This document shows, in pieces, positions 38,947-48,532 of a stretch of 64,000 bases of DNA. Location of the stretch: the NCBI RefSeq assembly GCF_007745175.1, contig NZ_CP036271.1:3608314-3672313 (forward strand), given 5' to 3'. A program made the translations under genes and the position numbers. How positions within the stretch are numbered: the first letter of the stretch is position 1; each line of letters opens with the position of its first letter. The stretch comes from Caulifigura coniformis (GTDB lineage Bacteria; Planctomycetota; Planctomycetia; Planctomycetales; Planctomycetaceae). The notes beneath the pieces are model-generated. The model was given only the letters and a program-made list of their open reading frames with translations. It ran no database searches and had not been told where the DNA came from.

Positions 38947-39696
38947 TTACTTCGCCTTTTCCCGCTCGCGTTTCCGCCGTTCGGCCGCTTCCGCGATGAT
39001 CTTTTCCGGGTTGTCTTCAAATGCCTGTTTGCATCCCGAGCAGCAGACGTAGTAAGTCTCTCCCTTGTACTTCACTTCCATGGTTCCTTCGCCGCCCGTC
39101 ACGATGCATTCCGGACCGCTGGAGGAGGATGTTGCCAGTCGCGCCCCTTCCCGGGTGTAGCCAACTTCCGCAATGCGGCTGAAGCTCGCCTGCGCCGCCG
39201 TCCGCTTCTCGAACAGCACAAGCGTTCGCTTTTCATTCAAGCGGGTGACCGTGATCTGCTTCACTTCGTCGTTGGATCCGGCCGGCTTGAGGAGCGTCAG
39301 CACTCCGGCATTCTGGAATTTGCCCCGATAGGTTTCGCTTTCCCCTTCGGCCGTCGTCAATGCGCCGACGTACTCTTTCGTGGATGGGTCGAATGTGATC
39401 CGCAGCGTCCGGGCCAGCTTGCCTTTGGAAATGTCCACGCGAATGGCTGTGCCGTTGGTGAAGTCCCATACCCATTCGGCCTGTTCCTGCCAGGCCCCCT
39501 GGGTCGACCCCCGGCGGGGCTGACCGACGCCACGCCATTTCCCAATCAGAGAATTGAACTCCGCAAGTGCGGCCTTCTGTTGATCCGCCATGTCCACCGG
39601 CGGCTTTTCTTCGGCCATCGCCAGGCCCATCAGAAGGACGAGAGCCGTCAGTGACGCGCCCGGAATCTGTCGAATCGGCTTCAAGGCGAAATTCAT
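38947..39696 (-). CDS. Secreted protein with C-terminal YHS-like Cys motif
   Basis: A protein of about 249 aa with a signal peptide (1-28, LLMGLAMAEE). The central part (about 45-185) looks like a lipocalin-type or DUF1579-like beta-barrel (SLIGKWRGVGQPRRG, ITFDPSTKEYVGAL). The end carries PEC and YYVCCSGCKQAFEDNPEKI (Cys 197, 218, 219, 222), resembling the YHS/TRASH metal-binding domain of copper and heavy-metal proteins. The last 15 residues are Lys/Arg/Glu. An alternative ATG 15 bp upstream cannot be excluded. It directly precedes tilS, which is probably incidental operon packing. The function is unknown; metal binding is an inference. Confidence 0.75.
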   Translation of the reverse strand: MNFALKPIRQIPGASLTALVLLMGLAMAEEKPPVDMADQQKAALAEFNSLIGKWRGVGQPRRGSTQGAWQEQAEWVWDFTNGTAIRVDISKGKLARTLRITFDPSTKEYVGALTTAEGESETYRGKFQNAGVLTLLKPAGSNDEVKQITVTRLNEKRTLVLFEKRTAAQASFSRIAEVGYTREGARLATSSSSGPECIVTGGEGTMEVKYKGETYYVCCSGCKQAFEDNPEKIIAEAAERRKREREKAK

Positions 39697-39831
39697 CCGT
39701 GTGCTCGGCATTCGTGCGTGTTCTGAGAAACAGGTTTCAGATTTCCGGATTCGCGAATCTTCCACGATGATATTCTCCCGGGAATCCCCGCCGCCAACTG
39801 AAACACCCGCCTCTCCGAACTGTTTCGATTT

Positions 39832-41814
39832 ATGTCGCTCGACCGTCTGCTGGGCCTCGAATCTCCCTCCCTCGCCGAGGTCGCCACGCGTGGCGACGGC
39901 CCCGCCGGGGAACTTCCGCTCTCGCCGGAGCTTCTGCTCGACAGTCCCAGCGGCGACCTGTTCGGCATGACGCAGAATGCGGGAATGGGCTGGGATCCCT
40001 CCCAGTTGCTGCGCGACCAATACCTGATCCTGAGCACCATGGGAGGCATCCGGGCGGAAGACGGCCGGCCGATTGCTCTGGGCTATCACACGGGGCATTG
40101 GGAAGTCGGCCTCTTGATGCAGGCAGCGGCAGCAGAATTGACCTGCCTCGAGAAGATCCCCTTCGCCGCCTACTGCTCGGACCCCTGCGACGGTCGGTCG
40201 CAGGGGACGACGGCGATGATGGACAGCCTGCCGTATCGCAACGACGCAGCAATCGTGATGAAGCGTCTGATTCGCTCGCTCCCGCTGCGGAAGGGCGTCA
40301 TAGGCGTCGCTACCTGCGACAAGGGCCTGCCGGCGACGATGCTCGCACTGGCCGCAATGAAGAATCTCCCCTCCGTCATCATCCCGGGAGGCGTGACGCT
40401 GCCGCCGACAGTCGGTGAAGATGCCGGAAAGGTACAGGCCATCGGTGCGCGTTACGCCCATGGCGAAATTGATCTCCACTACGCGGCCGAAATGGGCTGC
40501 AAGGCGTGCGGTTCGGCCGGAGGCGGCTGCCAGTTCCTCGGAACCGCGGCGACTTCTCAAGTCGTCGCCGAGGCCTTGGGAATGTCACTTCCGCACAGCG
40601 CGCTCGCGCCGTCGGGCCAGCCGATCTGGATCGATCTCGCGAAGCAGTCGGCCCGGGCCGTCGTCGACCTCGAACAGCGAGGCCTGACGATGGCCCACAT
40701 TCTCACGGATGCCGCGCTGCACAACGCGATGGTGCTGCACGCTGCGGTTGGGGGCTCGACAAACCTCCTCCTCCACATTCCGGCAATCGCGTTTGAAGCG
40801 GGTCTGCGACGCCCGACCGTCGACGATTGGAGCCAGATCAATCGTCGCGTTCCACGGATTGTGGACGTGCTGCCGAACGGACCTGTCGGCCATCCGACGG
40901 TCCGCCTGTTCCTCGCCGGAGGCGTTCCGGAGGTGATGCTGCACATGCGGGCGCTCGGGCTGCTGAAACTCGAAGCGCTCACCGCGACCGGCCAGTGCCT
41001 GGGCGACGTCCTCGAATGGTGGGAGAAGTCGGATCGACGGCAGTTGTTCCGCGAACGCCTGCGATCGCAGGACAACGTCGACCCGGATGATGTGATCTAT
41101 CCTCCCGAAAAGGCGCGGGCACGTGGTCTCACCAGCACCGTGACGTTTCCCACCGGCAACCTTGCACCGGAAGGCTCCGTGATCAAGAGCACGGCAATTG
41201 ACCCGACGGTCGTCGATGCCGATGGCGTTTACCGCAAACTCGGGCCCGCCCGCGTCTTCACGACCGAACGAGACGCCGTCGCCGCCATCAAGGGACGTCG
41301 CGGGACCGCCATCAAGCCGGGCGACGTGATCGTCCTGATCTGCCGCGGTCCGCTGGGATCCGGAATGGAAGAGACCTACCAGATTACGTCGGCTCTGAAG
41401 TTCCTTCCGTTCGGGAAGCACGTGGCAGTCATTACGGACGCACGGTTTTCAGGCGTCTCGACAGGGGCGTGCATCGGCCATGTCGGGCCGGAAGCACTGG
41501 CCGGCGGGCCGATCGGCAAGCTGCGTGACGGTGACCTGATCGAGATTGAGATCAACCGGAATTCGCTGCACGGGACGATCAATTTCGTAGGCGCGCCTGA
41601 AGCCCGGGTGACGCATGAACAGGGGGCCGAAATTCTGGCCGGCCGCGATCCCGCCGTCACGCTGCACGCCGATCCCGAGCTTCCCCCCGAAACAAAACTC
41701 TGGGCCCTGCTCACTCAACTCAGCGGCGGCACCTGGGGCGGCTGTGTTTATGACACCGACGCCGTCGCTGGTGCGCTACAGATGTCCGCCGTGCGCACTG
41801 CGCCGCCCGCGTGA
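39832..41814 (+). CDS. YjhG/YagF-type sugar-acid dehydratase (IlvD/Edd family)
   Basis: A 660-aa Fe-S dehydratase. The length and sequence match the YjhG/YagF branch (D-xylonate dehydratase, about 655 aa) rather than IlvD (about 560) or Edd (about 600). Cluster cysteines lie in [12 protein letters not shown] and [11 protein letters not shown] and near [14 protein letters not shown]. Other family motifs are [17 protein letters not shown], the [15 protein letters not shown] segment and [20 protein letters not shown]. Such enzymes convert aldonic acids like D-xylonate to 2-keto-3-deoxy acids. No cognate aldolase or dehydrogenase is adjacent; an epimerase-like gene converges from the right with 51 bp between stops. 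Confidence 0.87.
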   Translation: MSLDRLLGLESPSLAEVATRGDGPAGELPLSPELLLDSPSGDLFGMTQNAGMGWDPSQLLRDQYLILSTMGGIRAEDGRPIALGYHTGHWEVGLLMQAAAAELTCLEKIPFAAYCSDPCDGRSQGTTAMMDSLPYRNDAAIVMKRLIRSLPLRKGVIGVATCDKGLPATMLALAAMKNLPSVIIPGGVTLPPTVGEDAGKVQAIGARYAHGEIDLHYAAEMGCKACGSAGGGCQFLGTAATSQVVAEALGMSLPHSALAPSGQPIWIDLAKQSARAVVDLEQRGLTMAHILTDAALHNAMVLHAAVGGSTNLLLHIPAIAFEAGLRRPTVDDWSQINRRVPRIVDVLPNGPVGHPTVRLFLAGGVPEVMLHMRALGLLKLEALTATGQCLGDVLEWWEKSDRRQLFRERLRSQDNVDPDDVIYPPEKARARGLTSTVTFPTGNLAPEGSVIKSTAIDPTVVDADGVYRKLGPARVFTTERDAVAAIKGRRGTAIKPGDVIVLICRGPLGSGMEETYQITSALKFLPFGKHVAVITDARFSGVSTGACIGHVGPEALAGGPIGKLRDGDLIEIEINRNSLHGTINFVGAPEARVTHEQGAEILAGRDPAVTLHADPELPPETKLWALLTQLSGGTWGGCVYDTDAVAGALQMSAVRTAPPA

Positions 41815-41865
41815 TGCAAGCCAGTCGAAAGTGGGATCGCAGGTCGAAGCTCGATTTCCGCGGCC

Positions 41866-42717
41866 TCAGCCTGACGATCCGAAGACCCGTCGAAAGACTT
41901 CGATCGTCCTCTCCGCCGCGGTCTTGGAATTCGGCCACGGAAGTGCCTCGGCCGATGCGAATCCACGATAGTTTAGCTTCGACAATGCCGCGGCGATCGG
42001 GACGTAGTCGATATGACCACAACCGGCCGGTCGCCGATTCGAGTCGACAAAGTGCAGGTGTCCGATGTCGTCGCCAGCGGCAACGAGGGCCGAGGCCGGA
42101 TCAATTTCCTCGATGTTCATGTGAAACAGGTCGGCCAGCAGCTTCACGTTCTCCGTGGAGAGCGATCGGAGCAGGGCTGAGCCGTCCGCCAGCGTGTTCA
42201 GCAGGTTGGTCTCGAATCGGTTCAATGGTTCAATCAACAGGATTGATCCGTGCGATGCGGCGTGTCCGCCCAGTTCGTCGAGAGCCTCTCGCAACCAGCC
42301 CAGGGCACCGTCCTTCGATGTGTCTCCGCTCCACCGCCCCTGCATTGATCCGATGATCGCGGGGGCCGGCGCGCCGGCAATCGCGCCCGCTGCTGCGCCA
42401 AACTCGATCATCTCCCGCACAAAGTCGATGGCCCGCCGTCGCTGTCCGGCGTCGGGATCCGTCAGCAACAGCCGATGCTTGACCCAGCCAGCCCCAGTTC
42501 CGACGGCGGCGAGCGCCAGGCCCCGGGATTTCAGCAACTCCCCAAGCGTTGGTGCAGGGAACGCGTCCGGTCCCGGAGCAAAGACTTCCAGACCGTCGAA
42601 ACCGAGCTGGGCCGCTTCCTCGATCGCGCTCGGGAGATCGTCCCAGAACACGAAGGGCCCCCCCTTCGCCTCTGGAACGAGGCTCACGGTCACCGCTGAT
42701 CGAATCTTCTTGCTCAC
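41866..42717 (-). CDS. Sugar isomerase/epimerase-like TIM barrel (AP-endonuclease-2 superfamily)
   Basis: A 283-aa xylose-isomerase-like TIM barrel. The probable metal ligands follow the tagatose/psicose 3-epimerase pattern: Glu in LLIEPLNRFETNLLNT, Asp/His in LLADLFHMNIEE, His in GHLHFVDSNRRPAGCGHIDY and Glu in ASAEALPWPNS. The GTG at 42717 is supported by GAGG 7 nt upstream; longer frames to 42810 run into the promoter region of the next operon. No signal peptide is seen, so it is cytoplasmic. Reaction is probably a keto-sugar 3-epimerisation or related isomerisation, substrate unknown. The sugar-acid dehydratase converges on it, which hints at a shared pathway without proving it. Confidence 0.82.
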   Translation of the reverse strand: MSKKIRSAVTVSLVPEAKGGPFVFWDDLPSAIEEAAQLGFDGLEVFAPGPDAFPAPTLGELLKSRGLALAAVGTGAGWVKHRLLLTDPDAGQRRRAIDFVREMIEFGAAAGAIAGAPAPAIIGSMQGRWSGDTSKDGALGWLREALDELGGHAASHGSILLIEPLNRFETNLLNTLADGSALLRSLSTENVKLLADLFHMNIEEIDPASALVAAGDDIGHLHFVDSNRRPAGCGHIDYVPIAAALSKLNYRGFASAEALPWPNSKTAAERTIEVFRRVFGSSG

Positions 42718-42748
42718 GTTTGGACCTCGTCCGTCAGGGACCGGCTGG

Positions 42749-42777
42749 CTGACGATTCCGCCGCCGGCCGCTAGGAT
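42749..42777 (+). promoter_or_regulatory. Candidate sigma-70-type promoter of the BatA/VWA operon
   Basis: CTGACG (42749-42754), a 17-bp spacer and TAGGAT (42772-42777) match four of six bases of each consensus hexamer. It lies 68 bp before the ATG at 42846 in the divergent spacer. Support is from pattern only. Confidence 0.35.
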
Positions 42778-42845
42778 AGATTGCCGGCCCGGAATTTCCC
42801 GCTCGGCCACATGAGAACTCTCGCGGTCGATCCCTCCCGGAGCGC

Positions 42846-44981
42846 ATGGGCGCGTTCACACTGACCAACGGCGCGCTGCTTGGAGGCGTTGCCATCCTCG
42901 TCGCGCCGGTGATTGCCCACCTGCTGCAGCGCCGTGCGCGGAAACCGATTGTCTTTCCCTCAATTGCGTTTCTGCAGGCGACGGCCGCACAGCAGTCGCG
43001 GCTCCACAAGCTCCGCCGGCTGTTCCTGATGCTCCTGCGAGTTCTGGCCCTCGCCTGCATCGTTCTCGCTTTCACGCGACCTGTCTGGTGGACGATCTCC
43101 GTCAGTGGGGGGGAACGGAGATCCGCCACGGCCGTCGTTTTTGTCATCGACCGCAGCCTCTCGACCTCCCGGCAGGCCGCAGGGGCGTCTCTGTTCGACC
43201 GCCTCAAGTCCGAAGCGCTCGATGCACTCGACGATCTTCAGCAAGGCATCGACGTTGCCGGCGTCGTCTGGGCCGATGCACAGTCGATCGCCGTTTTTCC
43301 GCGACTGTCGAAAAACATTCCCGCACTCCATTCGGAGGTGTCTCACGCTGTCGCCGGCCAGGCTCGGGCCGACTTTCCTGCCGCAATTCATCTTGCGATG
43401 CGACTTCTGGAGTCTCATTCCGGGCCGAAACGGCTCGTTATTCTCACCGACCGTCAGGCATCGAACTGGAAGTCGTTCGGAGCCGGAGACTCCTCCGAAC
43501 TGCCTCGTCCCGCAGGTATCGATTTGGTTGTCCCGGCCATCGAAGTCTCCGCGGGGGCAAACGTTGGATTGTCCGCACCCTCCATGCGGCCTGAGCGACC
43601 TCGCCCGGAGGCACCTGTCGAGATGACCGCACTGATTCAGAATCATTCGGAGGCGACCCGAATCGTCGGCGTCCGGGCCGAATGGGAAGGGACCGGCGCG
43701 CCACAGGCGATCTCGTCCGCGACCATTTCGATCGGGGCCGGGGAGTCGACCGCGGCTTCGATGAACGGGGCAGCGCCTCTCGCTGGAATTGCGGCCGTGC
43801 GCTGGAACCTGAAAGAGGCGGATGCACTTGCCGGGGACGATGCCCTTTGGCTGACGGCCTCGGCCGGGCCCGGAGTGCCGCTGGTGATCGCGAGCGACGA
43901 TTCCCCCGACGATCCGGGAACCGCTGCGTACTACCTCATGCGCGCACTCGCGCCGTTTGATGAAGAGTCGGATAGCAATTCCTCTTTTGCCACTCGTCAC
44001 GTCGCGGCCAGTCGCCTCACTGCGTGGGATCTTGCGGATGCCCGCGTCCTGTTTCTCGGTTACTCCGGCGTCCTGAAGCAGGAGGCCGCCGCCGTGATTG
44101 TGCAGTTTGTCCGCCAGGGCGGATCGCTTCTGATCTTCGCCGGAGATGGCCCGGCCGATCGAAATCTGCAGCTTCTGGATGATGCCGCCAAAGGGACGCT
44201 GACCCCCTGGCGACTTCTCTCGCGGAGGGAGGCGCCGCGCCGAACTCCTTTCACTATCGACCGCGGACGCTGGACAACGCGCTGGCTCCGCGAGTTCGAC
44301 GAACCATCACAACTCGCCCTCCGCGAGATCGCGTTTCGAAGAGTCTGGCAGGCGGGCGCACCGGCGACGGACGCCGAGACACTGCTGACCTTTGCTGACA
44401 AAGAGCCAGCGGCCGGCCTGCGTCATTGTGGGATGGGGCAATGTCTGGTCCTGAACTTCAGTCCGGAATCGACAACAGGCGACCTCGGAAAGACCGGGAC
44501 GTTCGTCGCCCTGGTCCAGATGCTGACGTCGCAGCTCACGCAGACGGACAATGTGCGTTCGACGTTTCTCGTCGGCGAGCGGTTGGCGTTCCAGGTCGCC
44601 GAGCCCATCGCGGGAACGCTTGCCGTCCTCGCGCCTGACGGGAAGTCCTCGGCCGTTTCGAGTTCGGCCGGAGCGAAGGAGTTTCAGGCCGGCAGAGCGA
44701 TGACCGTCGGTATCCATCGATTGATGGCTGAAGGAACAGAGGTCGCGGCCGTCGCCGTCAACGTCGATCCCCGGGAGTCGAATCTGGAGCCGCTGTCGGT
44801 CGACGAGATCCGGACCCTGCTCAGCGGATCAGACGCGGTCCGGACGTCGGAAGGCTCGCAACTCGTTTCTGCAGAAAGCGACCGACTCGACGGCGGCCGG
44901 CCGTTGTGGGGCGGTTTCCTGCTCACCGGTCTCGGTGCGTTGTCTCTCGAGCTACTTCTGCTGGGCTTATGGCGCCGATGA
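42846..44981 (+). CDS. BatA-like membrane protein with VWA-type domain
   Basis: A 711-aa inner-membrane protein. The N-terminus has the BatA/aerotolerance signature: ATLLVAPVIAHLLQRR-type helix (here LVAPVIAHLLQRRARKPIVFPSIAFL) followed by a second helix at about 58-78. A von Willebrand factor A-like domain comes next (about 90-240) with VFVIDRSLSTSRQ in the MIDAS position; the canonical DxSxS reads DRSLS. The remaining part includes a GATase-like region and ends in a C-terminal membrane segment (GGFLLTGLGALSLELLLLGL). The stop overlaps the next gene's ATG (ATGA). Related gene sets normally include MoxR and DUF58 genes, absent here. Role: probable envelope or stress-related complex, unproven. 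Confidence 0.8.
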   Translation: MGAFTLTNGALLGGVAILVAPVIAHLLQRRARKPIVFPSIAFLQATAAQQSRLHKLRRLFLMLLRVLALACIVLAFTRPVWWTISVSGGERRSATAVVFVIDRSLSTSRQAAGASLFDRLKSEALDALDDLQQGIDVAGVVWADAQSIAVFPRLSKNIPALHSEVSHAVAGQARADFPAAIHLAMRLLESHSGPKRLVILTDRQASNWKSFGAGDSSELPRPAGIDLVVPAIEVSAGANVGLSAPSMRPERPRPEAPVEMTALIQNHSEATRIVGVRAEWEGTGAPQAISSATISIGAGESTAASMNGAAPLAGIAAVRWNLKEADALAGDDALWLTASAGPGVPLVIASDDSPDDPGTAAYYLMRALAPFDEESDSNSSFATRHVAASRLTAWDLADARVLFLGYSGVLKQEAAAVIVQFVRQGGSLLIFAGDGPADRNLQLLDDAAKGTLTPWRLLSRREAPRRTPFTIDRGRWTTRWLREFDEPSQLALREIAFRRVWQAGAPATDAETLLTFADKEPAAGLRHCGMGQCLVLNFSPESTTGDLGKTGTFVALVQMLTSQLTQTDNVRSTFLVGERLAFQVAEPIAGTLAVLAPDGKSSAVSSSAGAKEFQAGRAMTVGIHRLMAEGTEVAAVAVNVDPRESNLEPLSVDEIRTLLSGSDAVRTSEGSQLVSAESDRLDGGRPLWGGFLLTGLGALSLELLLLGLWRR

Positions 44982-47206
44982 GCCTTCTCCCCGTCCTTTG
45001 GCGCCCGTGGATGCCGGTCCTCACGATCGCCGGCATCGCCGTTGTCCTGGGGGCGCTGGCGATCTACGCCTGTGGACGCAGTTGGCGCCGTGTCGGCGCC
45101 AGGTCTCTAGTGGTCCTCGCGATGCGGCTGGCTGGCGTCGTCGCACTGGCCGTGCTGCTTCTCGGGCCCAGCCGCGAACGGCCTGTCGCCACGAGCGGCG
45201 AACGTCCGAAATTGACCGTCCTGCTGGATACGTCGCAGTCGATGACTACGGCCGACTGTGGTCAGCAGTCTCGCATTTCCCACGCGGTCGCCACGGTGTT
45301 TGATCCGCAGCGTCTCGAGATTCTGAACCGGGATTGTGACGTCGAACTCGAGGGTTTCGACACAACCGTTCGACCGCTGAAAATCGGCGATGTCGCCAGT
45401 CGGCCGGATGCATTCGCACTGGGCCGCGAAACGCGTCTCGCAGAGGCCGTTTCCACGGTTGTCGGCCGTTCGCAGGGCGACGGACACGCGATCCTGGTCC
45501 TGAGTGATGGCCGCGATACGTCCGGTGAACCGATCCAGCGCGCGGGGTCGCTCGCCGCCGATCGCAAGATCCCGATTTTCACGATGCCCCTCGGCGGGCC
45601 GTCCTCCGCGCCCGATGCGGCCCTCATGGCGATGGCCATGCAGGATTCGCTGCTCCCGGATGAAACCGGAAATATCCTCGTCAGGATCTACCAGTCGGGG
45701 CTGACTGGCCGGACCGGCCGCGTGAAGCTCAAGCTCGGAGAACACGTTGAGACTTTCTCCGTTCCATTCCAGCAGCACGATTTTGCCGAGATCAAGATTC
45801 CCATCCGGCAGAAGACGGCCGGGCAGTACGAGTACCTTGTCTCGCTCGATCCCGTCGGTGACGAGGCCGAACTCGCCAACAACGCGCAGCCCGTGTTCGT
45901 GGAGGTGATGAATCGCCGGCTGCGGGTGCTCGTGATTGAAGGCGAGCCCTATTGGGATACTCGGTTCATCTGCCAGACGCTCCGTAAGGACGAGCAGATT
46001 GAACTCGTCCAACTGACCCAGATTGGCGAACGCAAACGCGAAACGATCGTGGCCCGCGCCGGCGCGGAGATCTCCCGGTTGCCGTTGAACGCCGAGGAAT
46101 GGAGTCGCTACGACGTCGTCATGGCAGGCCGGGGGCTCGAGCGTGTGCTCGACGACCGGACCGCGCGGGGGCTGGCCGCGTATGTCGAGGCTGGCGGACA
46201 ACTGGTCCTCGCCCGTTCCCGACCGTACGACGCCACCACTGATGAAGGTCGTGCGATCAGCCGTCACCTGGCGCCGGTCGAACCGGTTCGTTGGGGAGAC
46301 GAGTGGCTTCCCGCCGCCCGGATTCAGCTCGCTCCCTCCGGGCGCACGGGGTCGTGGATTTCCGTCGAGAAGACACGGCTCGATCCCGATGACGCCTTTC
46401 GCAGGCTTCCGCCGCTTGAGGAAATTCAGCGTGTCGCCTCGATGCCGCCCGCGTCGATCGTGCTGGCCGAAACGTTGCCGGCCGACGGCGGTGAGCCTCA
46501 GCCTGCGATTGTGCGGATGCAGGTTGGACGGGGAGCCACTGTTGCGATCCTCGGGGAAGGCAGCTGGAAGTGGAGTCTCCTGACTCCAAACAACCACGAC
46601 CTGCGCGGCTTCTATGACATCTTCTGGTCCAACCTCGTTCGCTGGCTCGCCTTTGGCGGCGATTTTCCACCTGGGCAGCAGGCGTCCCTGCAACTGAGTC
46701 GCCGGAGCGTCCGGCTAGGCGACGATCTGACGATCGACGTGGCCTACCGCTTCGCCCCCGACGGCGCGGCGGCCCCGAGCCTGGAACTCACTTCACCTGG
46801 TGGCGAAACACGTCCGCTTGTCGCGAAGCGGCTTCCGGGACCTCTCCCTCGCTATCGGGCGACGCTTCAGACGGACGCCGCAGGCGTCCACCATGTCACG
46901 GCCTCCACGCCCGGTCTGACTCCTGCGGAGATGACCGCGCGGTTCAATGTCTATGACGTCAACCGGGAACGCCTGAACGCGTCCGCCGATCCGCTCACGC
47001 TCAAGATGCTCTCGGATCTTTCCGGTGGAGCGGTAACGGAGCCGGAGTCGTTCGAGGAACTGGGCAATCAGCTGGCCAGCCACCGACGGTCGATGGAGAC
47101 GCCGCCTCAGATCGAGTTCATCTGGGACCAGGCGTTCGTCATGTGGACGCTGCTCGGCTGGATGGCGGCCGAATGGCTGATCCGGCGCCTGCTGGGCCTG
47201 TGGTGA
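44978..47206 (+). CDS. VWA-domain membrane protein
   Basis: A 742-aa protein with two or three N-terminal membrane helices (about 8-65), a VWA-like domain (about 75-240; VLLDTSQSMTTADCG is a MIDAS DxSxS-type motif, LVLSDGRDTSGEP the second part) and a glutamine-amidotransferase-like domain (about 300-560) seen in planctomycete VWA proteins. A single C-terminal helix is WTLLGWMAAEWLIRRLLGL. The ATG at 44978 overlaps the upstream stop; another ATG at 44969 is possible. Translational coupling argues that the two proteins form a complex. Opposite-strand genes lie downstream; no other family member is adjacent. Confidence 0.8.
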   Translation: MSLLPVLWRPWMPVLTIAGIAVVLGALAIYACGRSWRRVGARSLVVLAMRLAGVVALAVLLLGPSRERPVATSGERPKLTVLLDTSQSMTTADCGQQSRISHAVATVFDPQRLEILNRDCDVELEGFDTTVRPLKIGDVASRPDAFALGRETRLAEAVSTVVGRSQGDGHAILVLSDGRDTSGEPIQRAGSLAADRKIPIFTMPLGGPSSAPDAALMAMAMQDSLLPDETGNILVRIYQSGLTGRTGRVKLKLGEHVETFSVPFQQHDFAEIKIPIRQKTAGQYEYLVSLDPVGDEAELANNAQPVFVEVMNRRLRVLVIEGEPYWDTRFICQTLRKDEQIELVQLTQIGERKRETIVARAGAEISRLPLNAEEWSRYDVVMAGRGLERVLDDRTARGLAAYVEAGGQLVLARSRPYDATTDEGRAISRHLAPVEPVRWGDEWLPAARIQLAPSGRTGSWISVEKTRLDPDDAFRRLPPLEEIQRVASMPPASIVLAETLPADGGEPQPAIVRMQVGRGATVAILGEGSWKWSLLTPNNHDLRGFYDIFWSNLVRWLAFGGDFPPGQQASLQLSRRSVRLGDDLTIDVAYRFAPDGAAAPSLELTSPGGETRPLVAKRLPGPLPRYRATLQTDAAGVHHVTASTPGLTPAEMTARFNVYDVNRERLNASADPLTLKMLSDLSGGAVTEPESFEELGNQLASHRRSMETPPQIEFIWDQAFVMWTLLGWMAAEWLIRRLLGLW

Positions 47207-47227
47207 CGGGTTGCGTCCGCGCGCGGA

Positions 47228-47398
47228 TCAGAGGTTGTACGACAGGAGGAACAGTGCGCCGCCGATCAGGGCCATGAAGAGGATCAGCGTGACGAACATC
47301 CGCATCGAACGGGCGAGGATGCAGCGAGTTTCTTCGAAACGGCTGGCATTCCAGACGAGGCTGACGACGGCGGCGAGTGGGAGGGCTAACCAGGTCAT
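47228..47398 (-). CDS. Small membrane protein of 56 aa
   Basis: A short gene found by reading the minus strand directly after the DUF6677-like gene: only three bases lie between that stop (47402-47404) and this ATG (47398). The product begins MTWLALPLAAVVSLVWNASR and ends LFMALIGGALFLLSYNL, giving two hydrophobic helices linked by a charged segment (RFEETRCILARSMR). Codon third positions are mostly G or C, as in neighbouring genes, which supports coding. No known family is recognised. It is probably an integral inner-membrane protein co-expressed with the gene upstream. Confidence 0.7.
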   Translation of the reverse strand: MTWLALPLAAVVSLVWNASRFEETRCILARSMRMFVTLILFMALIGGALFLLSYNL

Positions 47399-47401
47399 AA
47401 G

Positions 47402-48277
47402 TCACACCGCCGTGGCTGCAGGCTTTGCGGCCGGCTTCTTGCCGGGGGCCGGTCCGCTGTCCGGTTGCGGGCCGCCGTGGGGATCGTCGTTGTATCCGTA
47501 GGCCGGGCCTTCGAGGGCGTCCCAGATGGCGAGCATGTTGAGCAGGCCCGCGATCCAGGTCAGGACCACGGCCAGTTCATGCCACTTTCCAAGACGCCCT
47601 TCCAGTTCCTGTTCCTCGGTGTCGTCGAGCGGAGCGCCGAACCAGTTCGTGAGCGGACGCGGAATGGAACCGTTCAGCTGCCCGGAAGTCCCGTCCGACT
47701 GGTGGGCATCGCCGCTGACGTGGCGGTTCCAGTCGGCCGCGATCGGGCGATCGAGGTCGACGCTTTCCTTCAACGTGAGCTCGACCTGCTTACCGTCGCC
47801 AGTCGAGCCCGTGAACTTGCCGCCGATGGTCTCGCCGAAGCCTCCCTGAACGGTCTCGAGGGACAGCGTCCCTTTGACTGGGGTATCGAGCCGGCCGGCG
47901 TCGGTGGGATACGTCGTGAACGTTCCTTCGAACGGGGCCGTGATGGGAGCAGCGAGGGTGCGGGGAATGCGGTTTTCGTCGCTGAGGTAGCGCCGCGTCT
48001 GCAGCAGGGCAGCGACCGCGGGAGTGCCCATGCCGAACTGGGCCGCGTATTTCAGGGCCAGCAACGTCCGGTTCTTCATCCGGTATTCGAACGGCGGGGC
48101 CTGGATCGCCTTCCATTCGGCGAGAGCAGAACCATAGAGGAACATCCCCGTGATGCAGACGCCGTAGACCAGCCCCTTGAAGACCCGGCCCTGAAACAGG
48201 TGTCCCAGGCCGGGAAGGATGAAGGTCAGGATGGCGGCCAGAACCGGAGCTCGGAGCCTGATGCGGGAGTCGGTCAT
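47402..48277 (-). CDS. Planctomycete-type membrane protein (DUF6677-like)
   Basis: A 291-aa protein. The N-terminal part has LRAPVLAAILTFILPGLGHLFQGR followed by a second helix (KGLVYGVCITGMFLYG), the pattern I associate with the planctomycete DUF6677 family. A soluble beta-rich section (about 110-225) is followed by a third helix (AVVLTWIAGLLNMLAIWDAL) and a flexible Pro/Lys/Ala tail. The ATG at 48277 avoids 14 upstream residues that do not look like protein. The function is unknown; topology suggests an envelope protein. A 56-aa membrane protein follows with 3-bp spacing. Confidence 0.72.
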   Translation of the reverse strand: MTDSRIRLRAPVLAAILTFILPGLGHLFQGRVFKGLVYGVCITGMFLYGSALAEWKAIQAPPFEYRMKNRTLLALKYAAQFGMGTPAVAALLQTRRYLSDENRIPRTLAAPITAPFEGTFTTYPTDAGRLDTPVKGTLSLETVQGGFGETIGGKFTGSTGDGKQVELTLKESVDLDRPIAADWNRHVSGDAHQSDGTSGQLNGSIPRPLTNWFGAPLDDTEEQELEGRLGKWHELAVVLTWIAGLLNMLAIWDALEGPAYGYNDDPHGGPQPDSGPAPGKKPAAKPAATAV

Positions 48278-48460
48278 TTCAGATCCGGGATGTCGCGGAT
48301 TCCCGCGAGGACGACGCAATCACAAGCCGAGCATCATAGAAGCGGACTCCAAGGACCGCCAACAGACTTCTGTTCCGAGTTGCGTTCGGACGATTTACGG
48401 ACGAACGGACTTGTGCCGACGCGGTCGACAACGGGACGCCGGGCGTACGTAATCAGGGGG

Positions 48461-48487
48461 CCGGGGGTGATGCTGCATCACCTCCGG
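48461..48487 (-). terminator. Weak terminator-like hairpin after the CPFC protein gene
   Basis: GGTGATG (48466-48472) and CATCACC (48476-48482) pair across CTG, with flanking CCGG (48461-48464) and CCGG (48484-48487) extending the stem imperfectly. It is 46 bp beyond the stop at 48533 on the minus strand. No T-run is present. Confidence 0.35.
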
Positions 48488-48532
48488 CCGCCGGGCCGAT
48501 GGCTCAACAACGCAGCGATTGCAGGCCGCGGT

